Shown piece after piece: positions 50,982 to 59,810 of a stretch of DNA of 64,000 nt. Source of the DNA: Arthrobacter sp. H-02-3 (GTDB taxonomy: Bacteria; Actinomycetota; Actinomycetes; Actinomycetales; Micrococcaceae). The position numbers and the translations under genes were made by a program. The notes under the pieces are model-generated. The model made no database searches and had not been told where the DNA came from. It saw only the letters and a program-made list of their open reading frames with translations. How positions within the stretch are numbered: the first letter of the stretch is position 1; each line of letters starts with the position of its first letter. Location of the stretch: NCBI RefSeq assembly GCF_003097355.1, contig NZ_PYUI01000001.1, positions 372,001 through 436,000 on the forward strand, written 5' to 3'.

Positions 50982-53831
50982 CTAACGCACCGCCCGACGC
51001 CGGGCGAAGATCACGAAGGCCGCGCCCAGCAGCAGGGCACCGGCGCCGAGACCGGCGGCGTACAACAGCCCTCCGGCGCCCGTGCTGGCCAGCTGGTTTG
51101 CGTTGCCCGGGGGCGTGCCGCCCACCGTGACGGAGGCGTCCGACGGCGGGACGGTAGAGGGCGGGGCGGTGGACGGCGCAACGGGAACCTGCGCCGGAAC
51201 TGTCGACTGCGCAGGAATTCCGGGCTGCCGGGGAGCGGGCTGCTGGACGGCCGGCTGCTGGGGAGCCGCCGGCGTCTCATCGGGGGTGCCCGCGGAAGCA
51301 GGCGCGGCGTCGATGGTGAACGCGACGGCGGCCGGAAGTGAAGCGACCCCGTCAATTGCCTGCGTGACCGTCAGCCTATGCGCCCCGGCGGCCAGGCCTG
51401 CAGGGAAGGGGACACTCCACCGGGCGCCGCCGGCCAGGTCCTGCGGAACCCGCGGCTGCAGCGCGGCCCTCGCCCCCGCACCGGCGGAACTTGCCTGTGC
51501 CGATCCGATGGCCGCACCGTCCATGGACACGCTGACCTCGGCGCCATCGACGGCGGTCCCGGAGATGCTCGCGGGCAGGGCATCCTGGCGGAGATGCTTG
51601 CCATCGCGGATGCCCGAGACCGCCGGGACTGGCGGGGTGACGGTGAAACTGCTGGTCGCGGAGGGGCTGTCCGTTTGGCCCGGAGCCGTCAGCACCGCGG
51701 TCACCGAGACTTTTCCGAAGACCGACTGATCGGCCACGTTGATGCTCCAGCGGCCGTCTGGGGCGACCAGTCCGGTCCCGGTGAAGTCACCGGAGAGCCG
51801 CACCGTGCGGCCGGGCTCCCCCGTTCCCTCAATCGTTTCGACGGCGGTAAGCCCAGGGCCGTCCGCATGGCCGTCCGTCCGGGCGTCTGCCGGAGCCGTG
51901 ATGACCGGGGCCGCGAGGCCGGAGACCTTCACGGACAGGGAGACCGCCCCGGAGCGGCTGAAGCCGTTCACGGTTTCCGCGGAAAACGTGAAGGAACCGG
52001 CCCACTCGGGTGCGGGGAACTGCCAGTTTCCCGACGCGTCCACCGGCACTTCCAACGGCTGGCCCGGCTTCTGGCCCGGGTTTGAGCTTTGGACGGTGAT
52101 GCGGACCTTGGAATTCGGCGCCACCACGGAAGCCGGGCCGGCATCCACGTGGCCCGTGATGGGCTCGCCGGCCGTGAGGGTTCCGTTGGCGGCCGCGGCG
52201 AGCGTCGGCTTGTTCAGGAACAGCTGCAGCTGGACTCCTCCGGGGATCCGGCCGGTGGCGTCCTCGAGCGTCGTCGCGATGGCGCGGGTCTGGACGCCGC
52301 CGTCGCTTTCCGCCCCGGTGTGCGTGCCCACCGCGAAGTTCCCGCTGATCCACGGGCCGCCCGAGTCGCCGGGGCGGGACTTGACCGTGGTGGAGTCAAA
52401 GCCGTTCAGCGCCCGGAGATCGTTGTCGTAGTCCGGCGGCAGGGAGTCCGGACCGGCGATGACCCACGTTCCCACGGAGTCCACGGTTCCGCACGACCAG
52501 CCGAGGCTCCGGCCGGATCGGCACACGGGCTGGCCCTGGAAGGGAGCCACGGTTCCCACGATCTTCACGGAGGTCGGCCCAGGATCGGCGGGGTTGTCCC
52601 ACCGGGTGACGGCGGGCTGGAGGTCCAGGCCGCTTCTGATGCCTTGGAGGACGGCGATGTCCGTGCCCACATTGGTCCCGTCCGAGGCAACCTTGGTGTT
52701 GCCCGGACCGCCGAACTGGCTGAATCCGAAGGACCCCAGGGTTCCGGCGGCTGTGCCGGAACCGGCCCCGCCGGCCGCCGGCGCACCCGCCGGGTTTTCA
52801 ATCTCGGCCTGCTTCGCGGCGCCGTCAGCGGCGCAGTGCCCGGCCGTCAGGACCAGGGGCTCGCCCGCGGGGCCGAAGGCTCCGAACCCGGCCGAGCACA
52901 CGGTCCGGCCGTCAATGATGTAGCCCTCGCCGCCAAAGTAGTCCTCTTCCGTGGCGATCCGGGATCCTTGCTCCAGCGCTACGTTGGCGTAGCGGGCCAC
53001 AAAGTCCGCCGCGGACATCTTCGGCTTGGTGTCCGGCGCCGTCGCTGGCGTTGTGTCCGGGCCGGTGAGCAGGCTGGCGCTGGAGGCCGGCCCGGTTTGC
53101 GCCGTCGTTGTGCCGCCGGTTCGGATGACGAAGTGGCCGTTGGTGTAGGTGACTGCCTGGAGCCCGGCGGCGCCGACGTCGCGGACATAGGCCTCGAACA
53201 GTTGCTGCGTGCTGGAGGCTAGGAGCTCGGCGGCCGAGGGGACCACGGCTGCGGATGCGGGGGCGGCCAGCACGAAATCGGCAGGGCCGGCCTGATTTAG
53301 CTGGTCCACGCCATTCAGCTGGTCCACGCGGTTGAGTTCTGCCACGCGCGCTTGGAGCTCGGGGCCGTCGCCTTCGACGACGATCGTGCCGGCGTGGAGG
53401 CTGATCCCCACATAGCCGGGGAGCGCACGGAGGGAGGGCGCAGCGTCGGCGGCCCGCCGGGCCAGGGCCCCGGCGGCGTTGAATTCCGAGAGGGTCATGC
53501 CAAGGTCCCGCTGCACGGCTTCGGCGAGACCGGTACCGCTGATGGGCGCCGTGGCAGGCGCCGGAGCAGAGTCAGCCGCAGAAGACGCAGCCGAAGAACC
53601 AGCCGAAGTCTTAGCCGGGGAAGACGCGGCAGGCGCCGCCGCCGTCGCCGTTGGGACCGACGAGGGAGAGGTTGAGGGTGACGGCTCAGCCGAGACCGGC
53701 GTCGGCGTGCCCGTACTGGCTTCGGCCACGGCCGGCATGGCGGACACGGTTCCGGCGGACACGGTGCCGGCGAGCGCGATCGCGAGGGCAGCGGCGGCAC
53801 GCGCCATCAGCTGGAACTTCGGAGTCTTCAC
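50982..53831 (-). CDS. Secreted S1-family serine protease with LASTG wall anchor
   Basis: A 949-residue surface protein. A signal peptide (to about 36) is followed by a Ser/Ala/Pro-rich region and a prodomain-like segment (about 90-260). The chymotrypsin-fold domain has His332 (TAGHCAADG), Asp391 (GTDIAVLQ) and Ser490 (RPGDSGGPW), as in streptogrisin-type enzymes. From about 560 to 850 there are Ig-like repeats with extracellular adhesin character, then a Pro/Ala linker. It ends with LASTG (914-918), a hydrophobic stretch and ARRRAVR, which fits sortase E (LAxTG) anchoring. No sortase gene is in the window. Length and layout are unusual for streptogrisins. Confidence 0.85.
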   Translation of the reverse strand: MKTPKFQLMARAAAALAIALAGTVSAGTVSAMPAVAEASTGTPTPVSAEPSPSTSPSSVPTATAAAPAASSPAKTSAGSSAASSAADSAPAPATAPISGTGLAEAVQRDLGMTLSEFNAAGALARRAADAAPSLRALPGYVGISLHAGTIVVEGDGPELQARVAELNRVDQLNGVDQLNQAGPADFVLAAPASAAVVPSAAELLASSTQQLFEAYVRDVGAAGLQAVTYTNGHFVIRTGGTTTAQTGPASSASLLTGPDTTPATAPDTKPKMSAADFVARYANVALEQGSRIATEEDYFGGEGYIIDGRTVCSAGFGAFGPAGEPLVLTAGHCAADGAAKQAEIENPAGAPAAGGAGSGTAAGTLGSFGFSQFGGPGNTKVASDGTNVGTDIAVLQGIRSGLDLQPAVTRWDNPADPGPTSVKIVGTVAPFQGQPVCRSGRSLGWSCGTVDSVGTWVIAGPDSLPPDYDNDLRALNGFDSTTVKSRPGDSGGPWISGNFAVGTHTGAESDGGVQTRAIATTLEDATGRIPGGVQLQLFLNKPTLAAAANGTLTAGEPITGHVDAGPASVVAPNSKVRITVQSSNPGQKPGQPLEVPVDASGNWQFPAPEWAGSFTFSAETVNGFSRSGAVSLSVKVSGLAAPVITAPADARTDGHADGPGLTAVETIEGTGEPGRTVRLSGDFTGTGLVAPDGRWSINVADQSVFGKVSVTAVLTAPGQTDSPSATSSFTVTPPVPAVSGIRDGKHLRQDALPASISGTAVDGAEVSVSMDGAAIGSAQASSAGAGARAALQPRVPQDLAGGARWSVPFPAGLAAGAHRLTVTQAIDGVASLPAAVAFTIDAAPASAGTPDETPAAPQQPAVQQPAPRQPGIPAQSTVPAQVPVAPSTAPPSTVPPSDASVTVGGTPPGNANQLASTGAGGLLYAAGLGAGALLLGAAFVIFARRRAVR

Positions 53832-53840
53832 CCGGTTACT

Positions 53841-54578
53841 CTAACGTCCCAATTTGGACAGGATGGCCGTCAACTCCCGGTCCGTTATGCCATTGTGGCG
53901 TAAGAAATTTTCAGTCTTCACGTGGCGAACGAACCGCAGCAGGCTTTCGCCGCGGGATTCCAGCAGGGGCACCAGGGCGTCCTCGGGCAGGAAGCGCTCG
54001 TGCGGATGCGGGACGGCGGAGCGCCGGTGATGCTCGTTGATGCCCCGCATGGAGCGCTGGTAGGCACGCACAATGGCGTCGTCGCTGTGCCCGGCGAGGT
54101 CCTGGAGCATGGCGGCGATCATGCCGCTCCGGTCCCGCCCGGCGGAGCAATGGATGATCACCCCGCCCTCCGCGGCGGCCACCGCTTTGAAGACGCCGGC
54201 CAGCAGGTCCGGGAAGAGCCTGGCGTTGTCGGCATAGGAGGCGGGGTCGTTCAGGTACGGCACGCAGAGTTCACGGAATTCGCTGTTGGCCGGGTCTTCG
54301 GTGGGGGCCAGCACGACCTCGAAGGCCGCCAGGGCTGCCTCGTCCACCGGCGGGTCGGTCTCCCGGCGCCGGATTTCGGCCTCGTTGCGGAGGTCGACGA
54401 TGGTCCGGATGCCGTGGTCGTACGCCTGCCGCCAGCCGGCCTCGGTCAGCCATTCGCGGCGTCCCATGCGGTAGACGTCCCCGGCCACGTGCCAGGCGTT
54501 GACCGCACCCTCCCAGCGCATCGCTCTGTGCACCGCCATCCCATTGGCATAGCCACCCGAGGCGGCAGGAATCGTCAT
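53841..54578 (-). CDS. Tyrosine phosphatase-like protein (DSP/PTP family)
   Basis: A 245-residue phosphatase with the signature HCSAGRDRSGM (Cys144, Arg150). An N-terminal part with WHVAGDVYRMGR, TIVDLRNEAEIRRRE and an Arg/Asp pair is typical of the Y_phosphatase3 family (LipA/YwqE-related). ATG at 54578 is used; Met14 and Met20 are alternatives. The substrate, protein or phosphoinositide-like, is unknown. It is convergent with nothing, and the protease gene ends nine bases downstream on the same strand. Confidence 0.86.
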   Translation of the reverse strand: MTIPAASGGYANGMAVHRAMRWEGAVNAWHVAGDVYRMGRREWLTEAGWRQAYDHGIRTIVDLRNEAEIRRRETDPPVDEAALAAFEVVLAPTEDPANSEFRELCVPYLNDPASYADNARLFPDLLAGVFKAVAAAEGGVIIHCSAGRDRSGMIAAMLQDLAGHSDDAIVRAYQRSMRGINEHHRRSAVPHPHERFLPEDALVPLLESRGESLLRFVRHVKTENFLRHNGITDRELTAILSKLGR

Positions 54579-54793
54579 CCTGAAAGCTAATCACACGCCC
54601 CGGCGCCGATCCACGACCCGGATTCACGAAAGATACCCACAACGGGACCATTGGCATGGTGCCGGGTTAAGACTGCGCCGTAGGGTGGCGGTGATCCCGG
54701 TAGCCGCCGGGCTCTTTTTCAGCCCGTCTGTCGCCGGGGCTGACACCCCATCGCGGCACGGCGCTGAACCAGCGTGCTACTGAGGGGAACACC

Positions 54794-55630
54794 ATGGGAA
54801 CTCTGAATCTTCGACGCCGGCGAACGGCTCTGGCTGCCGGTCTCGCCACCCTGGCAATGGCGGTCGGGGTGGCGGCGGTCCCGGCGCAAGCCGTTGACAA
54901 GACAACGTACATCGCGCTCGGAGACTCCTACGCCGCCGGACAGGGTGCGGGTCCATACCTGGATGCTTGCTACCGCAGCGACAACGCCTATTCGGAACTC
55001 GCGGCCGACTCAAAGGCCGTCAAGCTGGTCACGAATGCGGCCTGCAGCGGCAAAACGACCCAGGAAGTCGTGAACACCCAACTTCGCCAGCTGAACAAGA
55101 GCACGGAGCTCGTGACCATCACTGCCGGCGGCAACAACCTCGGATTTGGGGCCATCGTCACGAAGTGCGTCACCGCCATATACGATCCGACCGCGGCGCC
55201 GGGCTGTTACAAGGCCGGCAGTGACGCCACTGCCCAGATCGCCAGCGGACAACTCGCCGGCGACGTCGGCGCGATGATTCAGAGAGTGAAGGCCGCCGCG
55301 CCCCGCGCCAGGATTGTGGTGACCGGCTACCCCTACCTCTACGACCCGGTCGCCCCCGGCCGGTCCGATCCGACGTCGCTGTTCATCTACCAGGCCACTC
55401 AACTGGCTGACGGACTGAACGGCTCCATCGCCGCCGCCGCCCGGGCCACCGGTACGGAGTATGTCGATGTCAGTGCGGCATTCGCCGGTCACGGCATAAA
55501 CTCCGCGGCCCCGTGGATCAACCTCGATCTGTCGGCCCCGACAAGTCCCGGCAACTTCCACCCCAACGCCAAGGGCTACCAGGCATACTTCGCGTCGCTG
55601 AGCGCGGCCGGAGCCTATTCGGCCCGCTAG
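54794..55630 (+). CDS. Secreted SGNH/GDSL hydrolase
   Basis: A 278-residue exported esterase or lipase. The signal peptide contains RRRRTALAAGLATLAMAVG and ends VPAQAVD. The SGNH blocks follow: LGDSYAAGQGAG (catalytic Ser), ITAGGNNLGFG (Gly and Asn) and the C-terminal NFHPNAKGY (catalytic His). A Cys set in the mature domain suggests disulfides, as in Streptomyces lipase. ATG at 54794 is preceded by GAGGGG. It is divergent from the tyrosine phosphatase gene. Confidence 0.88.
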   Translation: MGTLNLRRRRTALAAGLATLAMAVGVAAVPAQAVDKTTYIALGDSYAAGQGAGPYLDACYRSDNAYSELAADSKAVKLVTNAACSGKTTQEVVNTQLRQLNKSTELVTITAGGNNLGFGAIVTKCVTAIYDPTAAPGCYKAGSDATAQIASGQLAGDVGAMIQRVKAAAPRARIVVTGYPYLYDPVAPGRSDPTSLFIYQATQLADGLNGSIAAAARATGTEYVDVSAAFAGHGINSAAPWINLDLSAPTSPGNFHPNAKGYQAYFASLSAAGAYSAR

Positions 55631-56235
55631 CGCCGCTTGGCCAGCCGGGCCTCGAGGCCGTTGCGGACCATGGGCCACTCGTGCTCGAGGATGGAAAAGA
55701 CCACCGTGTCCCGCAGGACGCCGTCGGCGGTGCGGGAGTGGCTGCGCAGGACGCCGTCCTGCTTGGCTCCCAGCCGGGCGATCGCCTCGCGGGACTGGTG
55801 GTTGAGCCAGTGTGTCCGGAATTCGACCGCCGGGCACCCGAGCGTTTCGAACGCGTGCCGCAGCATCAGGAGCTTGGAGTCCGGGTTGGTGCCGCTGCCT
55901 TGCGCGGAGGCGGCGTTCCAGGTGGATCCGATCTCGACGCGCGGCGTGACCGGGTCGATGTTCATGTAGGTGGTCATGCCGATGACCGCGCCGGGTGTAC
56001 CGGTGGCCGGATCGATCAGCCGCGTGGCGAACGGCAGCATGGATCCCTGCTCCTGGAGCGCGAGACGGCGGTCAATCTCCGCTGCCATCCCCTCCGGCTC
56101 GGGGACGCCGGTGTACCAGAGCTTCCACAGTTCGCCGTCGCGCACCGCGTCCACGAGGCCGTCGTGGTGGTCCTGGCTCAGCGGTTCCAGCACGACATAT
56201 TTTCCGGTGAGCGTTGTGGGATGGATGCGGTTCAC
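55627..56235 (-). CDS. GNAT N-acetyltransferase (RimL-like)
   Basis: A 202-residue acetyltransferase. LTGKYVVLEPLSQDHHDGL, VIGMTTYMNIDPVTPRVEIG, STWNAASAQGSGTNPDSKLL, LGCPAVEFRTHWLNHQSREA and LGAKQDGVLR are the RimJ/RimL-like segments. A GTG at 56235 starts it. It converges with the SGNH gene, overlapping its last bases by four, so a shared termination region is likely. The substrate is unknown. Confidence 0.82.
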   Translation of the reverse strand: MNRIHPTTLTGKYVVLEPLSQDHHDGLVDAVRDGELWKLWYTGVPEPEGMAAEIDRRLALQEQGSMLPFATRLIDPATGTPGAVIGMTTYMNIDPVTPRVEIGSTWNAASAQGSGTNPDSKLLMLRHAFETLGCPAVEFRTHWLNHQSREAIARLGAKQDGVLRSHSRTADGVLRDTVVFSILEHEWPMVRNGLEARLAKRR

Positions 56236-56335
56236 GCGACCATCCTAGGTGCGGGAGACGGCTGTTTGCCGGATCTCGGGCGGCCCGGAGGCAGGTTCGG
56301 TCCCCATGCCGGGCCTTCTGGGTAGGCTGGGGCCC

Positions 56336-56776
56336 ATGATCACAGTCACCGGTACGGTCCGCTCCGCCCTGGATGCCAGTAGCGCCTTCGCATACCTCGC
56401 CGCTTTCGAACACACGCCGGAATGGGATCCCGGGACGCCGGTGGTCAGGAAGCTCTCCGACGGCCCGGTGGCTGTGGGCCACCGCTATCACGCCGAAGCG
56501 GAGTTTCGCGGCAAGCGGCAGACGCTGATCTACGAGGTCGTGGAGCTGGCCGGGACCGTCATCAAACTGCGTGGTGAAAACAAGTCAGTCATCTCCGTGG
56601 ACACCATCGACGTCACGCCTTCAGGCTCCGGATCCGAAGTCCGGTACACCGCAGAATTCCAGCTCAAAGGTTGGCTCAAGCTTGCCGAACCGTTCGTCAA
56701 GCCGGCCTTCCAGTCACTTGCGGCTCCGGCCATGGACGGCATGAAGAAGACCCTGGACGCGCGGGCAGCAAGGTAG
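56336..56776 (+). CDS. SRPBCC (START-like) family protein
   Basis: A 146-residue polyketide cyclase/START-fold protein. MITVTGTVRSALDASSAFAY, a DPGTPVVRKLSDGPVAVGHRY strand and the C-terminal helix MDGMKKTLDAR fit the fold. ATG at 56336 is preferred; an upstream start at 56249 would cross the divergent acetyltransferase promoter. The function is unknown; small hydrophobic ligand binding is typical of the fold. Confidence 0.75.
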   Translation: MITVTGTVRSALDASSAFAYLAAFEHTPEWDPGTPVVRKLSDGPVAVGHRYHAEAEFRGKRQTLIYEVVELAGTVIKLRGENKSVISVDTIDVTPSGSGSEVRYTAEFQLKGWLKLAEPFVKPAFQSLAAPAMDGMKKTLDARAAR

Positions 56777-56790
56777 TCCCCGCCCTGCGG

Positions 56791-57663
56791 TCACTCGGTC
56801 CAGTCGAAGAAGCCCTTGCCGGTCTTGCGGCCCAGTTCGCCGCGGGCCACCTTGTCGCGGAGGATCTGCGGCGGGGCGAAGCGCTCCCCCAGGGTGGACT
56901 GCAGGTATTCCGCGATGCCGAGGCGCACGTCGAGGCCGACGATGTCTGTGGTCCGCAAGGGTCCGGTGGGGTGCTTGTATCCCAGGACCATGGCGTTGTC
57001 GATGTCCTCGGCGGACGCCACGCCCTCTTCCACCATGCGCATCGCTTCGAGGGCGATCGCGACGCCAAGCCTCGAGGAGGCGAAGCCGGGGGCGTCGTTG
57101 ACGACGACGGCGGTCTTGCCGAGAGCTTCCACCCAGCCGCGGGCGGCCTGGGCCAGGGCATGGGAGGTCTGTTCGCCGAGGACCACTTCGATCAGGGTCG
57201 ACGCCGGAACCGGGTTGAAGAAGTGCAGGCCCAGGAAGTTCTGCGGCCGCTTCAGCTCGCGGGCCAGCCCGTTGACGGACAGTGATGACGTGTTGGAGGC
57301 GAGGTAGGCGTCGTCGTCGAGCCGTTCCTCGATGCCGCGCAGGGCGGTGACCTTCAGGTTCCAGTCTTCCGGCACCGCCTCGACCACCAGGTGCCGGCCG
57401 GCGAAGTCGTCATAGTCCACAGTGACGGCGAGGCGGGAGACCATCTCGTCCAGATTGCCGTCCACGGCGCCACGTTCGATGCTCTTGGCCGCGGCAGACT
57501 CGACCCGCTCGCGGGCGGCCTCGGCCGAAGCCTCGTCGCGCTCCACGATCAGGACATCGGCGCCCTTGATCAGGAAGGCGTGGGCGATGCCGGCGCCCAT
57601 GCGGCCGCCGCCGAGGACTCCCACGGCTGCGGGAAGGTTGGCGGGGAGTACGGAGTTGCCCAT
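56791..57663 (-). CDS. paaH: 3-Hydroxyacyl-CoA dehydrogenase (PaaH-like)
   Basis: A 290-residue NAD-dependent dehydrogenase. The N-terminal Rossmann motif GVLGGGRMGAGIAHAFL, the catalytic His in FLGLHFFNPVPASTLIEVV and the C-terminal VARGELGRKTGKGFFDW are canonical. It is the third gene of a thiolase-crotonase-dehydrogenase operon whose promoter has a PaaR-like site. It probably oxidises 3-hydroxyadipyl-CoA; a general beta-oxidation or 3-hydroxybutyryl-CoA role is possible. Confidence 0.87.
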   Translation of the reverse strand: MGNSVLPANLPAAVGVLGGGRMGAGIAHAFLIKGADVLIVERDEASAEAARERVESAAAKSIERGAVDGNLDEMVSRLAVTVDYDDFAGRHLVVEAVPEDWNLKVTALRGIEERLDDDAYLASNTSSLSVNGLARELKRPQNFLGLHFFNPVPASTLIEVVLGEQTSHALAQAARGWVEALGKTAVVVNDAPGFASSRLGVAIALEAMRMVEEGVASAEDIDNAMVLGYKHPTGPLRTTDIVGLDVRLGIAEYLQSTLGERFAPPQILRDKVARGELGRKTGKGFFDWTE

Positions 57664-57665
57664 GG

Positions 57666-58490
57666 CTAGTTCTTCTTCTCGGATTCGTTGGCTGCCGTCT
57701 TGGCGGCAGATTTCTTGTCGGATTTCTTGTCGGATTTTTTGTCCAGGAACGCCTGCATGCGGTCGAATTTTGCCTGCGATTCGAAGAGGATCCCCTGCGC
57801 CAGCTGGTCGATGAGGGGGTGCGCCTCGGCCGGGGCATGGAACACGGACTTGGTGATCCGCACGGCGAGCGGGTCCTGCGTGGCGATCCGGTCGGCGAGC
57901 TTGTGCGCCGCGGCCATGAGCTCGGATGGTTCATGGATTTCGGTGATGAGGTTGACGGCCAGGGCGCGTTCTGCGCGCAGCACGGCGCCGGCGAGCAGCA
58001 TCTCCTTGGCCACAGGCTCCCCGACAAGCTCTTTGAGGCGCCAGCTGGCACCTGCCGCGGCGAGGATCCCGAGACCGGTTTCCGGGTTGCCGATCCGGAC
58101 CGACGGGGTGCCGATTCGGAAGTCGGCGGCGTAGGCCAACTCGGCGCCGCCGCCGAGGCAGAAGCCGTCCAGGGCCGCGATGACGGGCATAGGCAGCTTG
58201 GCGATGCGGACGAAGATGGTGGAGTTGATGCCCTGCAGGGCGTCGTCCCGGCGGCGTTCGCGCAGCTGTGCGATGTCGGCGCCGGACGCGAAGACTCCGT
58301 CGGCGCCGGCGATGATGAGGATCTTGGGGTGCTGCTCGAGGTAGGCGCACACGGCGTGGAGTTCGTCGACCATCTGCTGGTCGATCGCGTTGCGGACCTC
58401 GGGGCGGTTGAGGACCACAACGACGCGGTCCTCACGCTGTTCGACCAGGAGCGTGCTGAAGCCGGCCGGGTCGAGCGTCTCGGCCGCCAC
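57666..58490 (-). CDS. paaF: Enoyl-CoA hydratase-like protein (crotonase family)
   Basis: A 274-residue crotonase. Start GTG at 58490 shares its G with the thiolase stop (TAGTG). GADGVFASGADIAQLRER supplies an oxyanion region, and NPETGLGILAAAGASWRL keeps one acidic residue. The first catalytic Glu of crotonase is not visible (the segment reads IGTPSVRIGNPE), so the hydratase assignment is uncertain; isomerase activity is possible. The last 25 residues are a Lys/Ser-rich tail (DKKSDKKSDKKS) encoded by 12-bp tandem repeats. It is the middle gene of the thiolase operon. Confidence 0.72.
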   Translation of the reverse strand: MAAETLDPAGFSTLLVEQREDRVVVVLNRPEVRNAIDQQMVDELHAVCAYLEQHPKILIIAGADGVFASGADIAQLRERRRDDALQGINSTIFVRIAKLPMPVIAALDGFCLGGGAELAYAADFRIGTPSVRIGNPETGLGILAAAGASWRLKELVGEPVAKEMLLAGAVLRAERALAVNLITEIHEPSELMAAAHKLADRIATQDPLAVRITKSVFHAPAEAHPLIDQLAQGILFESQAKFDRMQAFLDKKSDKKSDKKSAAKTAANESEKKN

Positions 58491-59701
58491 TACACGCGCT
58501 CCAGCAGCATGGCCGTGCCCTGGCCGACGCCGATGCACATGGTGGCGAGGCCGATCCTGGCGTCTTCGCGTTCCATCCGGCCCAGCAGCGTGATGGCGAT
58601 CCGCGACCCGGACGAACCCAGCGGGTGGCCGAGGGAGATCGCGCCGCCGTCGCGGTTGACGATTTCCGGGTCCAGGCCGAGCCGGCGCATGCTGGCCAGG
58701 GACTGGGTCGCGAATGCTTCGTTGAGTTCGACGGCGCCGAGGTCGCCGACGCTGAGCCCGCTGCGCTTGAGGACCTTCTGGGTGGCCGGGACGGGGCCGA
58801 TGCCCATGATTTCGGGCTCACAGCCGGCCGAGGCGCCGTCGATGATGCGGGCGCGCGGCGTGAGGCCAAGCTTCTGGATGGCGGCTTCAGAGGCCACGAT
58901 GATGGCGGAGGCGCCGTCGTTGAGGGTGGAGGAGTTGCCGGCGGTGACAATCGAGCCGCCCTTGACGACGGGCCGGAGGCCGGCGAGGACGTCCATGGTG
59001 GTGCCTGCCCGGGGGCCCTCATCGGTGTCCACGATCGTCTCGCCCTTGCGGGACGCGACGGTCACCGGAACGATCTCGTCGGCGAAGCGGCCTGCGGCGA
59101 TCGCGGCGAGGGCGCGTTCGTGGGAACGGACGGCGAAGGCGTCGGCGTCCTCACGGGAGATGCCGTCAACCCGTCCCACTTCCTCGGCCGTCTCCGGCAT
59201 GGAGTAGGTCATCTTCCCGTCCCGGGCGAGCTCGCCCTTGGCGAACCGCGGGTTGACGAAACGCCACCCAATGGAGGTATCGAAGATTTCGCCGGGTTTG
59301 GCGAAGGCCGTCCGGGGCTTTTCCTGGACCCACGGGGCCCGGCTCATGGATTCGACGCCGCCTGCGATCACGATGTCGGCGGCGCCGGATTTGATCATCT
59401 GGCTGGCCATGATGATGGCGCTGAGGCCGGAGGCACACAGCCGGTTCACGGTGATGCCGGGGATGTGCAGGGGAAGCCCGGCCAGGAGCGTGGCCATCCG
59501 GGCCACGTTGCGGTTCTCTTCGCCGGCGCCGTTGGCGTTGCCGAGGATCACCTCGTCAATGCTGTCCGGGTCGACGCCGGCGCGGACCACGGCTTCGCGG
59601 ACCACCAGTGCGGCCAGGTCATCGGGGCGGACCGCGGAGAGGGCGCCGCCGTAGCGGCCAACCGGGGTGCGGGCACCGCCTACAAGAAAAGCCTCGACCA
59701 T
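58490..59701 (-). CDS. paaJ: Acetyl-CoA acyltransferase (PaaJ/FadA-like thiolase)
   Basis: A 403-residue thiolase. The Cys nucleophile is in VNRLCASGLSAI; the His/Cys pair is in GHPLGSSGSRI and MCIGVGQGTAMLL. N-terminal EAFLVGGARTPVGRYGGALS is typical. Met at 59701 follows AAGGA; a TTG-started longer form at 59719 is less likely. In the paa pathway this cleaves 3-oxo-5,6-dehydrosuberyl-CoA and 3-oxoadipyl-CoA, supported by the PaaR-type site upstream. It overlaps the crotonase start. Confidence 0.88.
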   Translation of the reverse strand: MVEAFLVGGARTPVGRYGGALSAVRPDDLAALVVREAVVRAGVDPDSIDEVILGNANGAGEENRNVARMATLLAGLPLHIPGITVNRLCASGLSAIIMASQMIKSGAADIVIAGGVESMSRAPWVQEKPRTAFAKPGEIFDTSIGWRFVNPRFAKGELARDGKMTYSMPETAEEVGRVDGISREDADAFAVRSHERALAAIAAGRFADEIVPVTVASRKGETIVDTDEGPRAGTTMDVLAGLRPVVKGGSIVTAGNSSTLNDGASAIIVASEAAIQKLGLTPRARIIDGASAGCEPEIMGIGPVPATQKVLKRSGLSVGDLGAVELNEAFATQSLASMRRLGLDPEIVNRDGGAISLGHPLGSSGSRIAITLLGRMEREDARIGLATMCIGVGQGTAMLLERV

Positions 59702-59744
59702 GAGAACATCCTTCACCAAGAAAGCGGGGCCGGCAGCAGACTAA

Positions 59745-59768
59745 TTTACCGACCGTTCGTTCTATAAA
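59745..59768. promoter_or_regulatory. Putative PaaR operator upstream of the thiolase operon
   Basis: TTTACCGACCGTTCGTTC (59745-59762) matches the paaA site across 17 of its first 18 positions. It lies 44-67 bases upstream of the thiolase start, within an A/T-rich region. Confidence 0.65.
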
Positions 59769-59810
59769 GATTACACGGCAGGGCAAGCGGGTCAACCGGA
59801 TGCCGCCGGA

